The notes under the pieces were generated by a model that ran no database searches, was not told the origin of the DNA, and saw nothing but the letters and a program-made list of their open reading frames with translations. The position numbers and the translations under genes were made by a program. A DNA stretch of 64,000 bases from Globisporangium splendens (lineage: Eukaryota; Oomycota; Peronosporomycetes; Pythiales; Pythiaceae), in assembly GCA_006386115.1 (NCBI GenBank), contig VFIW01000002.1:496001-560000 (forward strand). Direction: 5' to 3'. Positions 43,200 to 53,845 of the stretch are shown piece by piece. Positions within the stretch are counted from its first letter, which is position 1, and every line of letters begins with the position of its first letter.

Positions 43200-44688
43200 G
43201 GCATTCTTCAATTTGCCGCCTCCGTTGCACTTCGAATCAACTACCCCGCACCGACCATCATGGTCTCGATCAAGATCGCGTCTCTCCTTGCGATTGCCGC
43301 AGTACTCGCTGTCGCCGATGTCAATGCGCTCCCTCGCGTGCACCCCGGCGTGCACCGTGCTCTGCGCGCGCAAGCCACTGTCGATCTCATTCTCACCATG
43401 AACGAGTCCCCAAAGACCATCACGGAGAGCATCAAAGAGGCTGCATTTGATTCTCGCGGACAGAAGATCGCCAACCTCGTCGAGCGTCTCGAGACGCACT
43501 CGAAGCAGTCGCAAACGTCTCTCAACGCTCTGCTCTCCCAGGAAGCGTCGTCGAGCACCCCGCTGTTCAGCAAGATCAAGAGCTTCTGGATCAGCAACCA
43601 GGTGTTCGTAAAAGACGCGACGTTTGAGCTCGTGGAGAAGCTCGCGGCGTTGCCCAGCTTGTCCGAAGTGCGCGAGCAGCTTGTGCTTCCCGCGCCAGCC
43701 GTCATCCTCTCGACGGATACCTCAGCCAATAACAGCTCCAGCACGACGACCGGCGTCCTTTCAACCAACGAATGGGGTGTCGAGAAAATCCACGCGCCGA
43801 GCGTCTGGGCTCTCGGCAACACCGCGCAGAACATCGTCGTCGGCTCCATCGATACCGGCGTGCTCGGGACCCACGAAGCGCTCAAGGCTAACTACCGCGA
43901 GTCTTACGGCTGGTTCGATCCTCCGTACGGCGGCGAGTTCCCAGCCGACGCGAGTGGGCACGGAACCCACACTATGGGATCCATCCTTGGTGCGAACGGT
44001 CTCGGTGTCGCGCCAGGTGCCAAGTGGATGGCCTGCCGAGGTTGCCAACCTGGTGGCTGCTTCGAAGCCGATCTGCTGGCATGCGCGGAGTTCATGACAT
44101 GTCCCACCGACCCTCTCGGCGAAAACAAGGACTGCTCCAAGGCTCCGAACGTCATCAACAACAGTTGGGGCGGGACTCCGGGCTCCATGTTCTACCAGGC
44201 GGCCGTGGACGCGTGGCACGCGGCTGATATCATCCCCATTTTCGGCAGTGGCAACGTCGGGAAAACGTGCAGCACCGTGCTTTCGCCTGGCGACTACGCC
44301 AATGTCATCACGGTTGGCGGTACGGACCAAAGTGATACGCTGGGCGACTACAGTTGCAAGGGTCCATCGCTTGCTGGTGTCATGAAGCCAGAAGTGTCGG
44401 CCCCCGGCACAGATGTTCGTTCGGCCTGGAGTACTTCTGACAATGCGTACGTGGTGGCGACCGGCACGTCGATGGCGACGCCGCACGTGACTGGCATCGT
44501 CGCTCTCTTGCTGCAAAACAACCCCAACTTGACGTATGGCGAAGTGAAGACCATTTTGACGTCGACTGTCGACAACGCTGCCCTGGGTAGCGTCAACTTC
44601 ACTTGTGGCGGTATCCCAGACGGTACGTACCCGAACAACCTCTACGGCTACGGTCGTGTCAATGCGTTGAGCGCTGTGCAGAGGCAAG
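43200..44688 (+). repeat. IR2, right arm (1489 bp)
   Basis: Mirror of 40273-41761. It starts 7 bp before the Inr motif and ends inside the coding region at gcagaggcaag. Confidence 0.95.
43207..43217 (+). promoter_or_regulatory. Inr/FPR core promoter carried by the IR2 right arm
   Basis: Same ttcaatttgcc motif as for subtilisin 2, 43 bp before the start codon at 43260; sequence further upstream is unrelated to the left side. Confidence 0.7.
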
Positions 44689-44717
44689 AGGCGACGGCGC
44701 CTGGTCCACGGGTGTAG
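43260..44717 (+). CDS. Subtilisin-like protease, 3'-truncated duplicate of subtilisin 2
   Basis: 485-residue frame identical in protein sequence to subtilisin 2 up to SAVQRQ, then nine unrelated residues (EATAPGPRV) and a stop supplied by flanking DNA. Signal peptide, prodomain, Asp/His/Ser triad and oxyanion Asn are all kept; the Thr/Pro repeat and Cys-rich tail are lost. It could therefore make a secreted protease lacking its C-terminal module. Upstream of the 60 bp of shared 5' flank the promoter region differs from the parent gene, so its expression may differ. Whether it is expressed cannot be told from sequence. Confidence 0.88.
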   Translation: MVSIKIASLLAIAAVLAVADVNALPRVHPGVHRALRAQATVDLILTMNESPKTITESIKEAAFDSRGQKIANLVERLETHSKQSQTSLNALLSQEASSSTPLFSKIKSFWISNQVFVKDATFELVEKLAALPSLSEVREQLVLPAPAVILSTDTSANNSSSTTTGVLSTNEWGVEKIHAPSVWALGNTAQNIVVGSIDTGVLGTHEALKANYRESYGWFDPPYGGEFPADASGHGTHTMGSILGANGLGVAPGAKWMACRGCQPGGCFEADLLACAEFMTCPTDPLGENKDCSKAPNVINNSWGGTPGSMFYQAAVDAWHAADIIPIFGSGNVGKTCSTVLSPGDYANVITVGGTDQSDTLGDYSCKGPSLAGVMKPEVSAPGTDVRSAWSTSDNAYVVATGTSMATPHVTGIVALLLQNNPNLTYGEVKTILTSTVDNAALGSVNFTCGGIPDGTYPNNLYGYGRVNALSAVQRQEATAPGPRV

Positions 44718-45640
44718 GCATATCAGCAAGATATGTCGCACCCTTTTACTCAAAGCGCATGGATCATGCCCACACGATTTAGCTGGTTGAAATTAAACTG
44801 TAGTTCTTGAGGCGAAAAATAAGTCCGGAGCATCTGCATGTCGAAGTCTCCAAGCGAATAGAGCCTGAGTCAGACGATACCTTTTTCTAACACCTTTGCC
44901 AATCATATCAAGTCGGATCGAGTCAGTGAGTGATTCTGGGAACGAAGAGTGATGGGCGCTGTAATCAGATCTGCAAGCGCTGGGTACAGAAAAACCGATT
45001 GTAGTATTAGCATTCATGTCCGTAGAATTTACAAACTTGATATGTGTCCGCCGATTCACTGAATTTCACCACGCTAAAAAAACTCGCTTGCCGTGAAAGT
45101 AACCGCTCAAATATCGATTCTTTCCCTGCGATAAATCTGTATGAGGCGAAACACGGCAAGGCAAGCAAACTGCTGGGCTCCACTTGGTGGATGAACATGA
45201 AGAACTGTCCGCGGTGTGACAACGACGTACGATGTGAGTGCGGTGCCACCTGTTGGCACTTTCACTCCGCCTGCATGCCTTCCGCAGCGAACGCTCATCT
45301 GCCTGCAGACGTGCGTCAAGAGTGCCAATCCTTTCCTTTCAGCCTCGAATGGGCTATCGCTTCCTATTGGCTTTAAAAGGTCGAGGCTTTTCAGGGGCAA
45401 GAAACTCGGGGTCATCCCAGCTTGTATTTCCGTGACACCGCCAAACTTTGTGCGACCCAGAAAAAATGATGTTCAGTGTCGGGACTCTTTGAGGAGGTAA
45501 ATTAGTCGCACGGTGAATGAAACTCCACCATTGCGAAATTTGCGGTCTACCCCACAGATTACGCAATATCAAGCCCCAAGACTCAAGCAAGAACCAGTGT
45601 CCCATCCTTCAGTGATCAGCTGTTTTCGGAGTTTCGACCA
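44718..45640. other. Between truncated subtilisin and LINE-D ORF1
   Basis: Probably includes the LINE-D 5' untranslated region, whose left end I cannot place. A 110-residue frame at 45044-45376 contains a Cys/His-rich patch (NCPRCDNDVRCECGATCWHF) but has no recognised family and may be chance. Confidence 0.4.
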
Positions 45641-47980
45641 ATGACGGAGCCTCCTCCTGAACAGCCTCCTGATGGTGGCGGTACGAATTCCGCATGTTCT
45701 GGCTGGGACCCCATCGCGTTGAAGAACTAAAAAAGGCATGATGGGCCAGACACCTCCTCAGCCTGATGCTGCTCACCCAGAGAGCAACACTCGGACTGAT
45801 GCTGCGGTGCGTGAAGCGCGTCATCGTGCATGGGTTCAGCGATTGACCAAGATCGCTACACGTCCATGGAAGACCAAACCCGATGATGACCTACGGAAGA
45901 TGGTGCCGGCCGAAGAAGAAGCGTTGAATGCCTGAATAATGGGTGCTTTCGTCTTAGAAGCGCCTCCTGCATTCCTCGCTTGTACCCACACTTTCCTTCA
46001 ACGCATGGCCTATGTCAAATTCTTTGAAGATTGCCTCGAAGGCACAGTCGTTGCTGTGGTCCCTCCGCGCATCTTGATGCCTGAACACATCGCGGAAAAG
46101 ACAATTCTTATGCAATTACTTGCATCCGAGCCAGCCGGCTCTGCAGGTTATAAGAATCTGCGCGAGTGGATTCAGAATGTCAAGCACCTGTACTACACTG
46201 CGGCGACTCGGCGATTGACCTTCATTGTCAAGAAGCAGTCCATTGCAACGAAATGGCATAGACGAGAAATCAAATTTCGTAATGAAAAACTCGTTCTCCT
46301 CAGTACCGCCAAACTCGAGGAAGAAGATGATCGATGTGACATTGACAATGTTATCCCCCACCAAGCGGATGCACTACAATATCAAGTCCGTGTTGTAGCT
46401 CCTGGCTTAGGCAACGACATTGTCGGCCAACTGATAGCATTGAGCACCGAATGTGAAGTCGTGTCCATTGCGCGCGCCGCGAGCACGGGATGGCGCATAC
46501 GACTCTAACTTCTGGGTCGTTATCTTCAACTCCGAGGAATGTCCCCCTCAGCTCAAAGATGTCACCCACATCTCTGCTGAAGGGTTCTCGATCTTCGTTC
46601 ATCATCATCAGCGGTACAGCCGAATCCCTTGCTTTCAGTGCTTCGACCCCTCGCACCCAAAAAGCAAGTGTACTCGAGCTCCTGGAGATCGTCAGATGCA
46701 ATTTCATCGCGACTTCGAACCAGAAATCAAGCAAACCAAGGAAATGTCGAAATTTGAGCTGCAGCACATGTCTCTTGAAGTCCGACAAAAGTACATTGGC
46801 AATCTCTCCAATAGTTTGGGCAAAGTCATGGCCAACCTGAAGACCAAGGCAACTGAGAAAGCGCTGCCCTCTGAGATGCTCCAGCCTGCTGACTCGAATA
46901 GCAGCACCGGCTCTGCAGCAGTGGTAGCAGCGGCCAATTCTGCAACAGACGCTCAATCGGTTACGCCGTCGGAGGCAGAATGGTTCGATCCAGCCAACCT
47001 CAAGAAACAGAAGGGGGCGATGAAATCCATGATTTCAACCTCAGCGACCACACCAGTGAAGAGTTCACTGGCGTCGAAAGGGCAACCCCATCCAGCTTCT
47101 GACGCGGCATCAGCTGGTAGACGAACGCCAAAAGGCGGAATCTTAAAGGCTGCTCCGAAGCTGACTTCTGTTTTCGGCACATCTCCTGGAACAGTAGCTA
47201 GCTCTGGTAGCATTGGCACCGGGACTCCAGAGACAAGTATCAAGGCTTCTAACGGTCAGAGCAACCGCAAGGCTCTCCAGGCTCGAAAGAAGCGCGAACT
47301 TGAACTTGAGGCCATTCTGGCTGGGAAGCTTTCTTCAGCTGATTCTGTGCTTGATGGGGTACAAGCAAACTCCACTCAAGCGAAGCAAAAGATTGCTATC
47401 GACGCCCGCTTAAGCGCTGCTCAGGCAACATTAGACATTGCTAAGGAGCATCTTTCTTTATAAGGTGAGGTATATTTAGGTTCATCTTCGTGACCTACAA
47501 TATCCATTCTCCTAACTACTCTTCATTGCGAATTTCATCTAGGAGTGTAAATGTGACCGATGCATTCGCTGTTGGGAGATAATGAGTGCACTGTCTCCAA
47601 TCACGTACAACGGTTCGAAGTGACTGCGTTGGGCTTCTCGAAGTCCATGTATGAGACCCCAGTACTCGGCAAAATTGTTGGTCGTGTCCTTCCTGCTATA
47701 CGCCATGCTCGCGGCCCAAATTAAACTGGCTGTGTGCGAGTCCTTGTGGACACGCACGATAATGGATCCAGTCCCTCCTGGTCCTGGATTGCCGCGTGAT
47801 CCACCATCGAAAAACAACAGGTAAACGTCGCGAGTATCATTTGGAGTCAAGGGGATGGTGTCGGTTTGGCTGAGAAAGCAGTCGACATAGCCCTTGAGAA
47901 CTGCTGCAACCGTGTGACCGTCCGAGCCTCCAGCTTGCGCTTCAGCGAGTCATGTGAGGTTTCGCATTCCTGCCTCTAAT

Positions 47981-48344
47981 TGTGACGGATGCGTCAGCTT
48001 AGCTTCTCAAAGCTAAAGCGTGATTCGCATACGTCATTCGAAGAGATTGCAATGAACATTGATAGCATAAAAGCACGACAGAAAACAGAAATTGCGTATC
48101 ATTGCACTCAAGTTAGTGGTGTAGTTTTTATTCGTAAATGAATCCAGTATGCAGTAGAAAAATGAAGCTAAGCGTAGGACACTAGTAAGCATGTCTATGA
48201 GGCACTCATGGCCACTGCTTTGCCACTCCATGTACGAGCAAGCGCTAGCAAACACCCTAACTATAAATCTCACTTTCCATTTTAAATTGATCCACTCAAG
48301 TTCCATTCCAAGCATCGTATCCCAAAGCGCCTACTACTGTGACA
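47981..48344 (+). repeat. 5' LTR of retrotransposon 2
   Basis: 364-bp direct repeat matching 53824-54187 with about five differences. Confidence 0.95.
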
Positions 48345-48825
48345 TAGTAGCATTTGTCAAGTCATCGATCCAACAGTCCAAGCTTCGATCAATCGTCATA
48401 CAAGTATCGACAAACTGTTTTCAAGCTTCGATCAGTTCTTGTCCAAGCTTCGAGAATCGCTATCCAAATTTGGATTTCATCAACTTCGACATTTCGAATT
48501 CATCGTTTAGGGTCTAGAACCGAGCTACTGGGAGGGAGGTTCTATATCCTACTGTTGTTGTTACTGGGTGCTATAAGCGGAAAGTAACGCAGCAGAATTT
48601 GGGTTGCCGTCAAAAAATCTTTTACAGTTTCTGTAACTGGTTAGTGTGGTTACACAGTTCGTGTGGTTCACATAGGAAACTCTTTCATTGGGTCTGTGGT
48701 TTAGTGCCGTGTGCCTGTCCCGCCATTGAAAACACAGAGAATAACTTTCCTATATACCATCAATACTGGTGTTTGATCTACACTCGAGTGTTGCAGTAAA
48801 ACTAAGAGTATTGTGAACTTAGTTC

Positions 48826-49128
48826 ATGGGAAAACGAAAAACCCGTGAACCAGAAGATACTTTTCAGCAAACCTTTGAATCGCTTACTTCTGATTTTGAA
48901 GTTGCGCAGAAGATGCGTCGTGATTTGTGGTTGACGACTGTTAAACAAAACAAACTCGTCAATCTCATCAGACATTTGATTCCTGACGCTGCGAACTCGG
49001 GTGCTCGTAACGTGATTCACGAGTTCACCAACCTTGTTCGTCATCGCATTGCCCAACTCGAAGCCCTAGTCGTAAATTCGCTTGATCATAGTATACATCT
49101 GTATAAGAAGCGTCGTTTAAATAAATAG
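48826..49128 (+). CDS. Small leader ORF of retrotransposon 2, unknown function
   Basis: 100-codon frame from ATG 48826, basic and probably helical (KRKTREPEDTFQQ, VKQNKLVNLIRHL, LYKKRRLNK). It lies 52 bp before the gag-pol start. It does not resemble a family I know. Directly after its stop is a T-run ending in ggtag, which looks like a splice acceptor. It could be an accessory protein, an alternative N-terminus, or chance. Confidence 0.4.
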   Translation: MGKRKTREPEDTFQQTFESLTSDFEVAQKMRRDLWLTTVKQNKLVNLIRHLIPDAANSGARNVIHEFTNLVRHRIAQLEALVVNSLDHSIHLYKKRRLNK

Positions 49129-49180
49129 TTTCTTTTTTTTTGGTAGATTACGCTACGGAAAGTCCATTAGCTCCCTTACA

Positions 49181-52100
49181 ATGAGTGGAAGGAGGGGTAG
49201 AGCGAGTGAGCGTCCATCACCAAATCCAAGACCACAGCAACAGTCGAGGAGTTCTGGACCGGAGCATCGTCAAGATCCTGCTCCAAACCCAGACCCAGCT
49301 CCGCCTTCGACTCCAGCTCCACAACCGAGTGCGGCTCCAAGTGGTCAGTCTGCTGACACAATGTCGATGCAGCAGATGCTGATGTTCATTCATCAGCAAC
49401 AACAAGTTTTCCAAGCTCAAATGCAAGCTCAGATGCAACAATCCAACTATCGATTTGAGCAATTGTTGTCATCACAGGGGGACAAGAAGAAGAAAGACCC
49501 ACCTGTGTATGAAGGAAAATTTGGCGAAGATCTCGAATTGTGGATCTTTGCAACTGAAGAGTATTACTCAAGTAAAAAGCAGCTCATGCTTGAGAACTCT
49601 TCGCATTTTGTGACAATGATATCCAGTAACCTTGGGAAAACTGTTCTTAACTGGTATCGTTCTTTTTCGCTTCAATGTGAAGCTGAAAATGTTCACAAGA
49701 CGTGGGAATTATTCAAGGTTCGCCTTCGAGCTCGGTTTCGGCCGAAAGACTTTGAGTACAACCTGCGGGAGCGACTGTTTCATTTGAAACAATCCGGATC
49801 AATCCACGAGTATGTGTCTCGTTTCCAAGATTTGATGTCGCAATCAGAACTTGAGATTTCTGATATGGAGCAACGGTTTTACTTCCAGAACGGCCTTCGC
49901 CCGGAAACTGTTGGGAAGATCAAAGAAGAAAGCCCAATGTTGCTTAAGGATGTGATTGAAATCGCCTCCAACTTTGAATTTGCACATTTTGTGGGCAAAC
50001 CACCGAAGTCTACTTCGGCGCAACCCTCAGCATCCAAGTCCAAGAGGTTCAAGACAGCGAAGAAGCCTGAGAGGAGTTCCATCAATGCCAACAGGCAGAG
50101 TGATTGGAAGAAGTCTGCGATATGCAACAAATGTGGCATCAAAGGTCATATTTCGCCAGATTGTAGAACTGGTGACAAGCCGAAGGAAGCTAATCGCTAT
50201 GTGAGCGGTTCATTTTATGCGATCCTTCAAGTGATGGCTAAAGCGTTCAAGGATGCCGACCACCCATCAGAAGTATCAATTTTCATCGACAATGGTTGCA
50301 GTCTCAACGGAATATCCGAAGAGCTCGCACAACGACTCGACTTAGACGTAACTGAAGATCGAAATGAAATTATGGAAGTTGATCTGGGTTTTGGTCAAAC
50401 TGTTGTCCATCCAAGACGCACCGTCGAAATGAGCCTGGAAGTTCCAGGTTTTCCTGTTATAAAAACCAACTTTCAAATCATGCCAATACCAGAGGAAAAA
50501 GATGTCATCCTTGGCATGATGTGGCTGCGTGAGCAAAACCCAGAAATTGATTGGGTAGCGCTGCAATTGAAACCACGCAAAGAAGAAAAGCCAATTCCAT
50601 TGAAGACTCCAAATGTTCGGCCTTCACGCAAGATTGCTGGTCGACGAACGGCACGACTCAGTCAACAGCGTGAAATCTTCAATTTTTATTGCCAAAATGG
50701 TCATTTTGGTGAACATGGCAAGACAGATATTATCTCTGCAAAACAACTCCAGCGTGAACTTCGCAAAAGCAAAAATATCGAAGCCATATTTGTGATCAAT
50801 CCTCATGTCTCTGAGAAAGCTGAACGCTTCAAAAATCAAGGTTGGGAAGCACTTCGTGATAATCCAGCTTTCGAGACATTATTGAAGTACCAAGACACAG
50901 TCTTTCGGACGGAGTTACCAAATTCAACTCCTCCCATTCGTGAAGGCATTGAACATGAGATCCAGTTGCAACCTGGAACGAAGCCTATATCTGTAAGGCA
51001 ATGGCGTCAGAGTCCTGAACAACGCCAAGTGATTATGGATTGGACCAAAGAGATGGTCAAAGCCGGAATCATTCGTCCAAGTACGTCCGCATTTTGCGCT
51101 CCAACGTTTTGTGTGAAGAAACCTGTTGGTTGGAGAATCGTACACGATTACCGTCAGCTAAATCAAGCGACCATCATGCCAGCTATCCCAATGCCAAGAA
51201 AGGAAGATACCTTCGAGGCGATGGCGGGAAGCAAGTGGTTTTCCTGTATGGATCTACTGTGGGGTTACTATCAGGTGAAACTTCGGGAACAAGATATTCC
51301 TTTTACCGCTTTCTCAACCCCCGATGGGCTCTTTGAGTATTTAGTGACACCAATGGGACTTAGTGGAAGTCCTGGGACATTTAATCGCCTGTTACAAAGA
51401 GTTTTCAGCGATTTGCGTAATGTGATGCGCATATATTTCGATGACATCTATGTATTCACGAGAAGTGATGATGTCTCCGAGCACGTCAAAGCTCTCGACC
51501 ATGTTCTCAAGCGATGTGAAGAACAAGAGCTTTATATCAAGTTGTCCAAGTGCCAGTTTTGTGTGGAAGAAATTCCATGCTTAGGTGATTTCGTAGGACG
51601 TAATGACGTTCGTATGGACCCCGACAAAGTGAAGATAATAAGAGAATGGCCAACTCCAAAGACGAAGAAGCAAATGGAAAGCTTCTTAGGTACAACCGTC
51701 TATGTTTCACGTTTTTGCCCTGACTTTGCACAATTTGCAGGTCCATTGCATGATGCAATTAAGGCAAAGAAGTCTCGTGAAGCTGTCATTCTCGATGACC
51801 GTCAATTCGCATGTTTCGAAGAACTCAAGCGCCGCTTGTCATCACCGCCTGTGCTCAAGTTACCCGACTTTACGAAGCCATTTGGTATTCGTATGGATGC
51901 ATCCAACTTCGCGGTTGGAGGCGTCTTATTCCAAAAGGAGGGAGGGTTGGAATATCCAATCGCGTACACAGGAAGGAAGATGAAGGCTGCAGAACTCAAT
52001 TATCCGGTTCGAGAACAAGAGCTGCTTGCAATCATGCATGCTCTTCGAGTTTGGCGCGTCTACTTACTCGATCGTCCATTCCTTGTGGAAACTGACCATA

Positions 52101-53845
52101 AGAGTATCGAGACAATCCTCACGCAAAAGACCACCAATCGTAGAGTGGCACGATGGTTTAATGAACTTGCTGAGTTTCAACCGCAGTTCAAGTGGATTCC
52201 AGGAGAAAGCAACGACGTTGCAGACGCATTGTCGAGGAATCCAGACTTTGAGCATAATGCTGCTCAAGTCAGTCTGAGTGAGCTTTTGGACGCTGCTCAG
52301 AATAGGGAAATCGTAGCAAGTGTGAAAGCTACAACTACCCCTTTGAAGACTTTGATCAACAAGCGATATTCGTCAGATCAACGACTTCAAGATATCTTGA
52401 AGAAACTCAAGAATGAGGAAGTAGTACCGAAGTACTCTTCACATGATGAACTTTTGTATTACCAAACCAAGGAAGATGAAGCTCCACGGTTGGTGATTCC
52501 AGATGATGAAGATTTGAAGAACCGTGTCGCCTATGAGAACCACGATGTGGTCACGGCAGGTCATCCTGGATATTTCAAGACCTATGTGGCCGTACAAAAG
52601 GAGTACTATTGGCCAAGAATGTACAAGTTCATCAAGCGATATGTGGACACTTGTGAATTGTGTCAGCGCAACAAGGCTCGTCAAATGAAGCCTCCAGGTC
52701 TTTTGAATCCACTGGAAATTCCATGTGGTAGATGGATGGATATTTCTATGGACTTTATGGTGTCCTTACCATCCACAAATAGCAATTTTGACGCTATAAT
52801 GATCATAGTTGATCGACTAACGAAGCGATCAATGTTTATTCCGACCAAGACAACTGCAAGCGCTGAAGACACAGCAGAGTTGTTTATGAAGCACTACGCG
52901 AAAGATCATGGTTTGCCACGAACAATCGTATCTGACCGAGACACCAAGTTTACGTCAAAGTTGTGGCAACAAGTGATGACAATTATGGGAACAAAACACA
53001 AGTTGTCATCAGCATTTCGTCCTCAAACAGATGGACAAACCGAGCGAACCAACAGGTTCATTCAAGATTACCTCCGTGGTGTTGTTAATCCCTCGCAAAC
53101 CGACTGGGATGACTATTTGCATCTTGCAGAATTCGCATACAACAGAAGAGTGCATTCGTCGATTGGAATGTCACCGTTTGAAGCTGACCTCGGGTATACT
53201 CCATGCATGCCAGATGATGTGGCAATGGATCCTGAATTTCGTGAACTGTCTAAGTCAGCAAAAGAATTCGTTCTGAAACAAGAGGCAATGTTGAAGATCG
53301 CACAAGACGCGATTAGTGAAGCTCGAGATCGTATGAAGTCGTATTACGACAAGAACCGACTTGTTCAAGACTTCGAAGTTGGTGACAATGTCCTTCTCGA
53401 TGGGAAGAATTTGGACATTCGCCACAAGGGCTTTGCGCAGAGCAAGAAGCTTGCTCCACGATTCATCGGTCCGTACCAAATTGTGAAGAAGGTACATAAA
53501 GACTCGTATGAATTAGCTCTATCAAGAGAGCTCAAGTTGCACCCAGTATTTCACACGTCGCTCCTCAAGCCATATGGCAAAGATGAATCTCGACAGCAGA
53601 AGATTCAAAAAGTTCTACTTGCACACGGAAGTGAAGGTCAACTTGTTAAGGCCATCCTTAACCACCGTAAACGCTACGGGAAGATGCAATACAAGATCTG
53701 GTGGCTGGGAGAAACGAAAAACCAGTCAACTTGGGAACCGTTGGAAAATCTCAAGCAAATTCCCGGACTCATTGAACAATACTGGAGTCGAAAGAAGGGA
53801 GGCGTCTTCTTAAAAGGAGGTCAAGTGACGGATGCGTCAGCTTAG
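49181..53845 (+). CDS. Gag-Pol polyprotein of retrotransposon 2
   Basis: Single 1554-residue frame. A Pro/Gln-rich N-terminus is followed by a retrotransposon Gag domain (about 110-260, FRPKDFEYNLRERLFHLKQ) and a CCHC knuckle near 313 (CNKCGIKGHISPDC). The protease-like site near 366 reads FIDNGCSLNG, with DNG where DSG/DTG is usual. Reverse transcriptase spans about 600-800 (MDLLWGYYQVKL, YFDDIYVFTR), then RNase H (RMDASNFAVGGVLF, DVADALSRN). Integrase has the HHCC zinc region (GHPGYFKT, CELCQRNKA) and the D-D-E core (SMDFMV, VSDRDTKF, GQTERTN). A C-terminal chromodomain follows (MQYKIWWLGETKNQSTWEPL). The stop lies inside the 3' LTR. No frame lesion is visible, so it may be, or recently have been, functional. 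Confidence 0.95.
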   Translation: MSGRRGRASERPSPNPRPQQQSRSSGPEHRQDPAPNPDPAPPSTPAPQPSAAPSGQSADTMSMQQMLMFIHQQQQVFQAQMQAQMQQSNYRFEQLLSSQGDKKKKDPPVYEGKFGEDLELWIFATEEYYSSKKQLMLENSSHFVTMISSNLGKTVLNWYRSFSLQCEAENVHKTWELFKVRLRARFRPKDFEYNLRERLFHLKQSGSIHEYVSRFQDLMSQSELEISDMEQRFYFQNGLRPETVGKIKEESPMLLKDVIEIASNFEFAHFVGKPPKSTSAQPSASKSKRFKTAKKPERSSINANRQSDWKKSAICNKCGIKGHISPDCRTGDKPKEANRYVSGSFYAILQVMAKAFKDADHPSEVSIFIDNGCSLNGISEELAQRLDLDVTEDRNEIMEVDLGFGQTVVHPRRTVEMSLEVPGFPVIKTNFQIMPIPEEKDVILGMMWLREQNPEIDWVALQLKPRKEEKPIPLKTPNVRPSRKIAGRRTARLSQQREIFNFYCQNGHFGEHGKTDIISAKQLQRELRKSKNIEAIFVINPHVSEKAERFKNQGWEALRDNPAFETLLKYQDTVFRTELPNSTPPIREGIEHEIQLQPGTKPISVRQWRQSPEQRQVIMDWTKEMVKAGIIRPSTSAFCAPTFCVKKPVGWRIVHDYRQLNQATIMPAIPMPRKEDTFEAMAGSKWFSCMDLLWGYYQVKLREQDIPFTAFSTPDGLFEYLVTPMGLSGSPGTFNRLLQRVFSDLRNVMRIYFDDIYVFTRSDDVSEHVKALDHVLKRCEEQELYIKLSKCQFCVEEIPCLGDFVGRNDVRMDPDKVKIIREWPTPKTKKQMESFLGTTVYVSRFCPDFAQFAGPLHDAIKAKKSREAVILDDRQFACFEELKRRLSSPPVLKLPDFTKPFGIRMDASNFAVGGVLFQKEGGLEYPIAYTGRKMKAAELNYPVREQELLAIMHALRVWRVYLLDRPFLVETDHKSIETILTQKTTNRRVARWFNELAEFQPQFKWIPGESNDVADALSRNPDFEHNAAQVSLSELLDAAQNREIVASVKATTTPLKTLINKRYSSDQRLQDILKKLKNEEVVPKYSSHDELLYYQTKEDEAPRLVIPDDEDLKNRVAYENHDVVTAGHPGYFKTYVAVQKEYYWPRMYKFIKRYVDTCELCQRNKARQMKPPGLLNPLEIPCGRWMDISMDFMVSLPSTNSNFDAIMIIVDRLTKRSMFIPTKTTASAEDTAELFMKHYAKDHGLPRTIVSDRDTKFTSKLWQQVMTIMGTKHKLSSAFRPQTDGQTERTNRFIQDYLRGVVNPSQTDWDDYLHLAEFAYNRRVHSSIGMSPFEADLGYTPCMPDDVAMDPEFRELSKSAKEFVLKQEAMLKIAQDAISEARDRMKSYYDKNRLVQDFEVGDNVLLDGKNLDIRHKGFAQSKKLAPRFIGPYQIVKKVHKDSYELALSRELKLHPVFHTSLLKPYGKDESRQQKIQKVLLAHGSEGQLVKAILNHRKRYGKMQYKIWWLGETKNQSTWEPLENLKQIPGLIEQYWSRKKGGVFLKGGQVTDASA

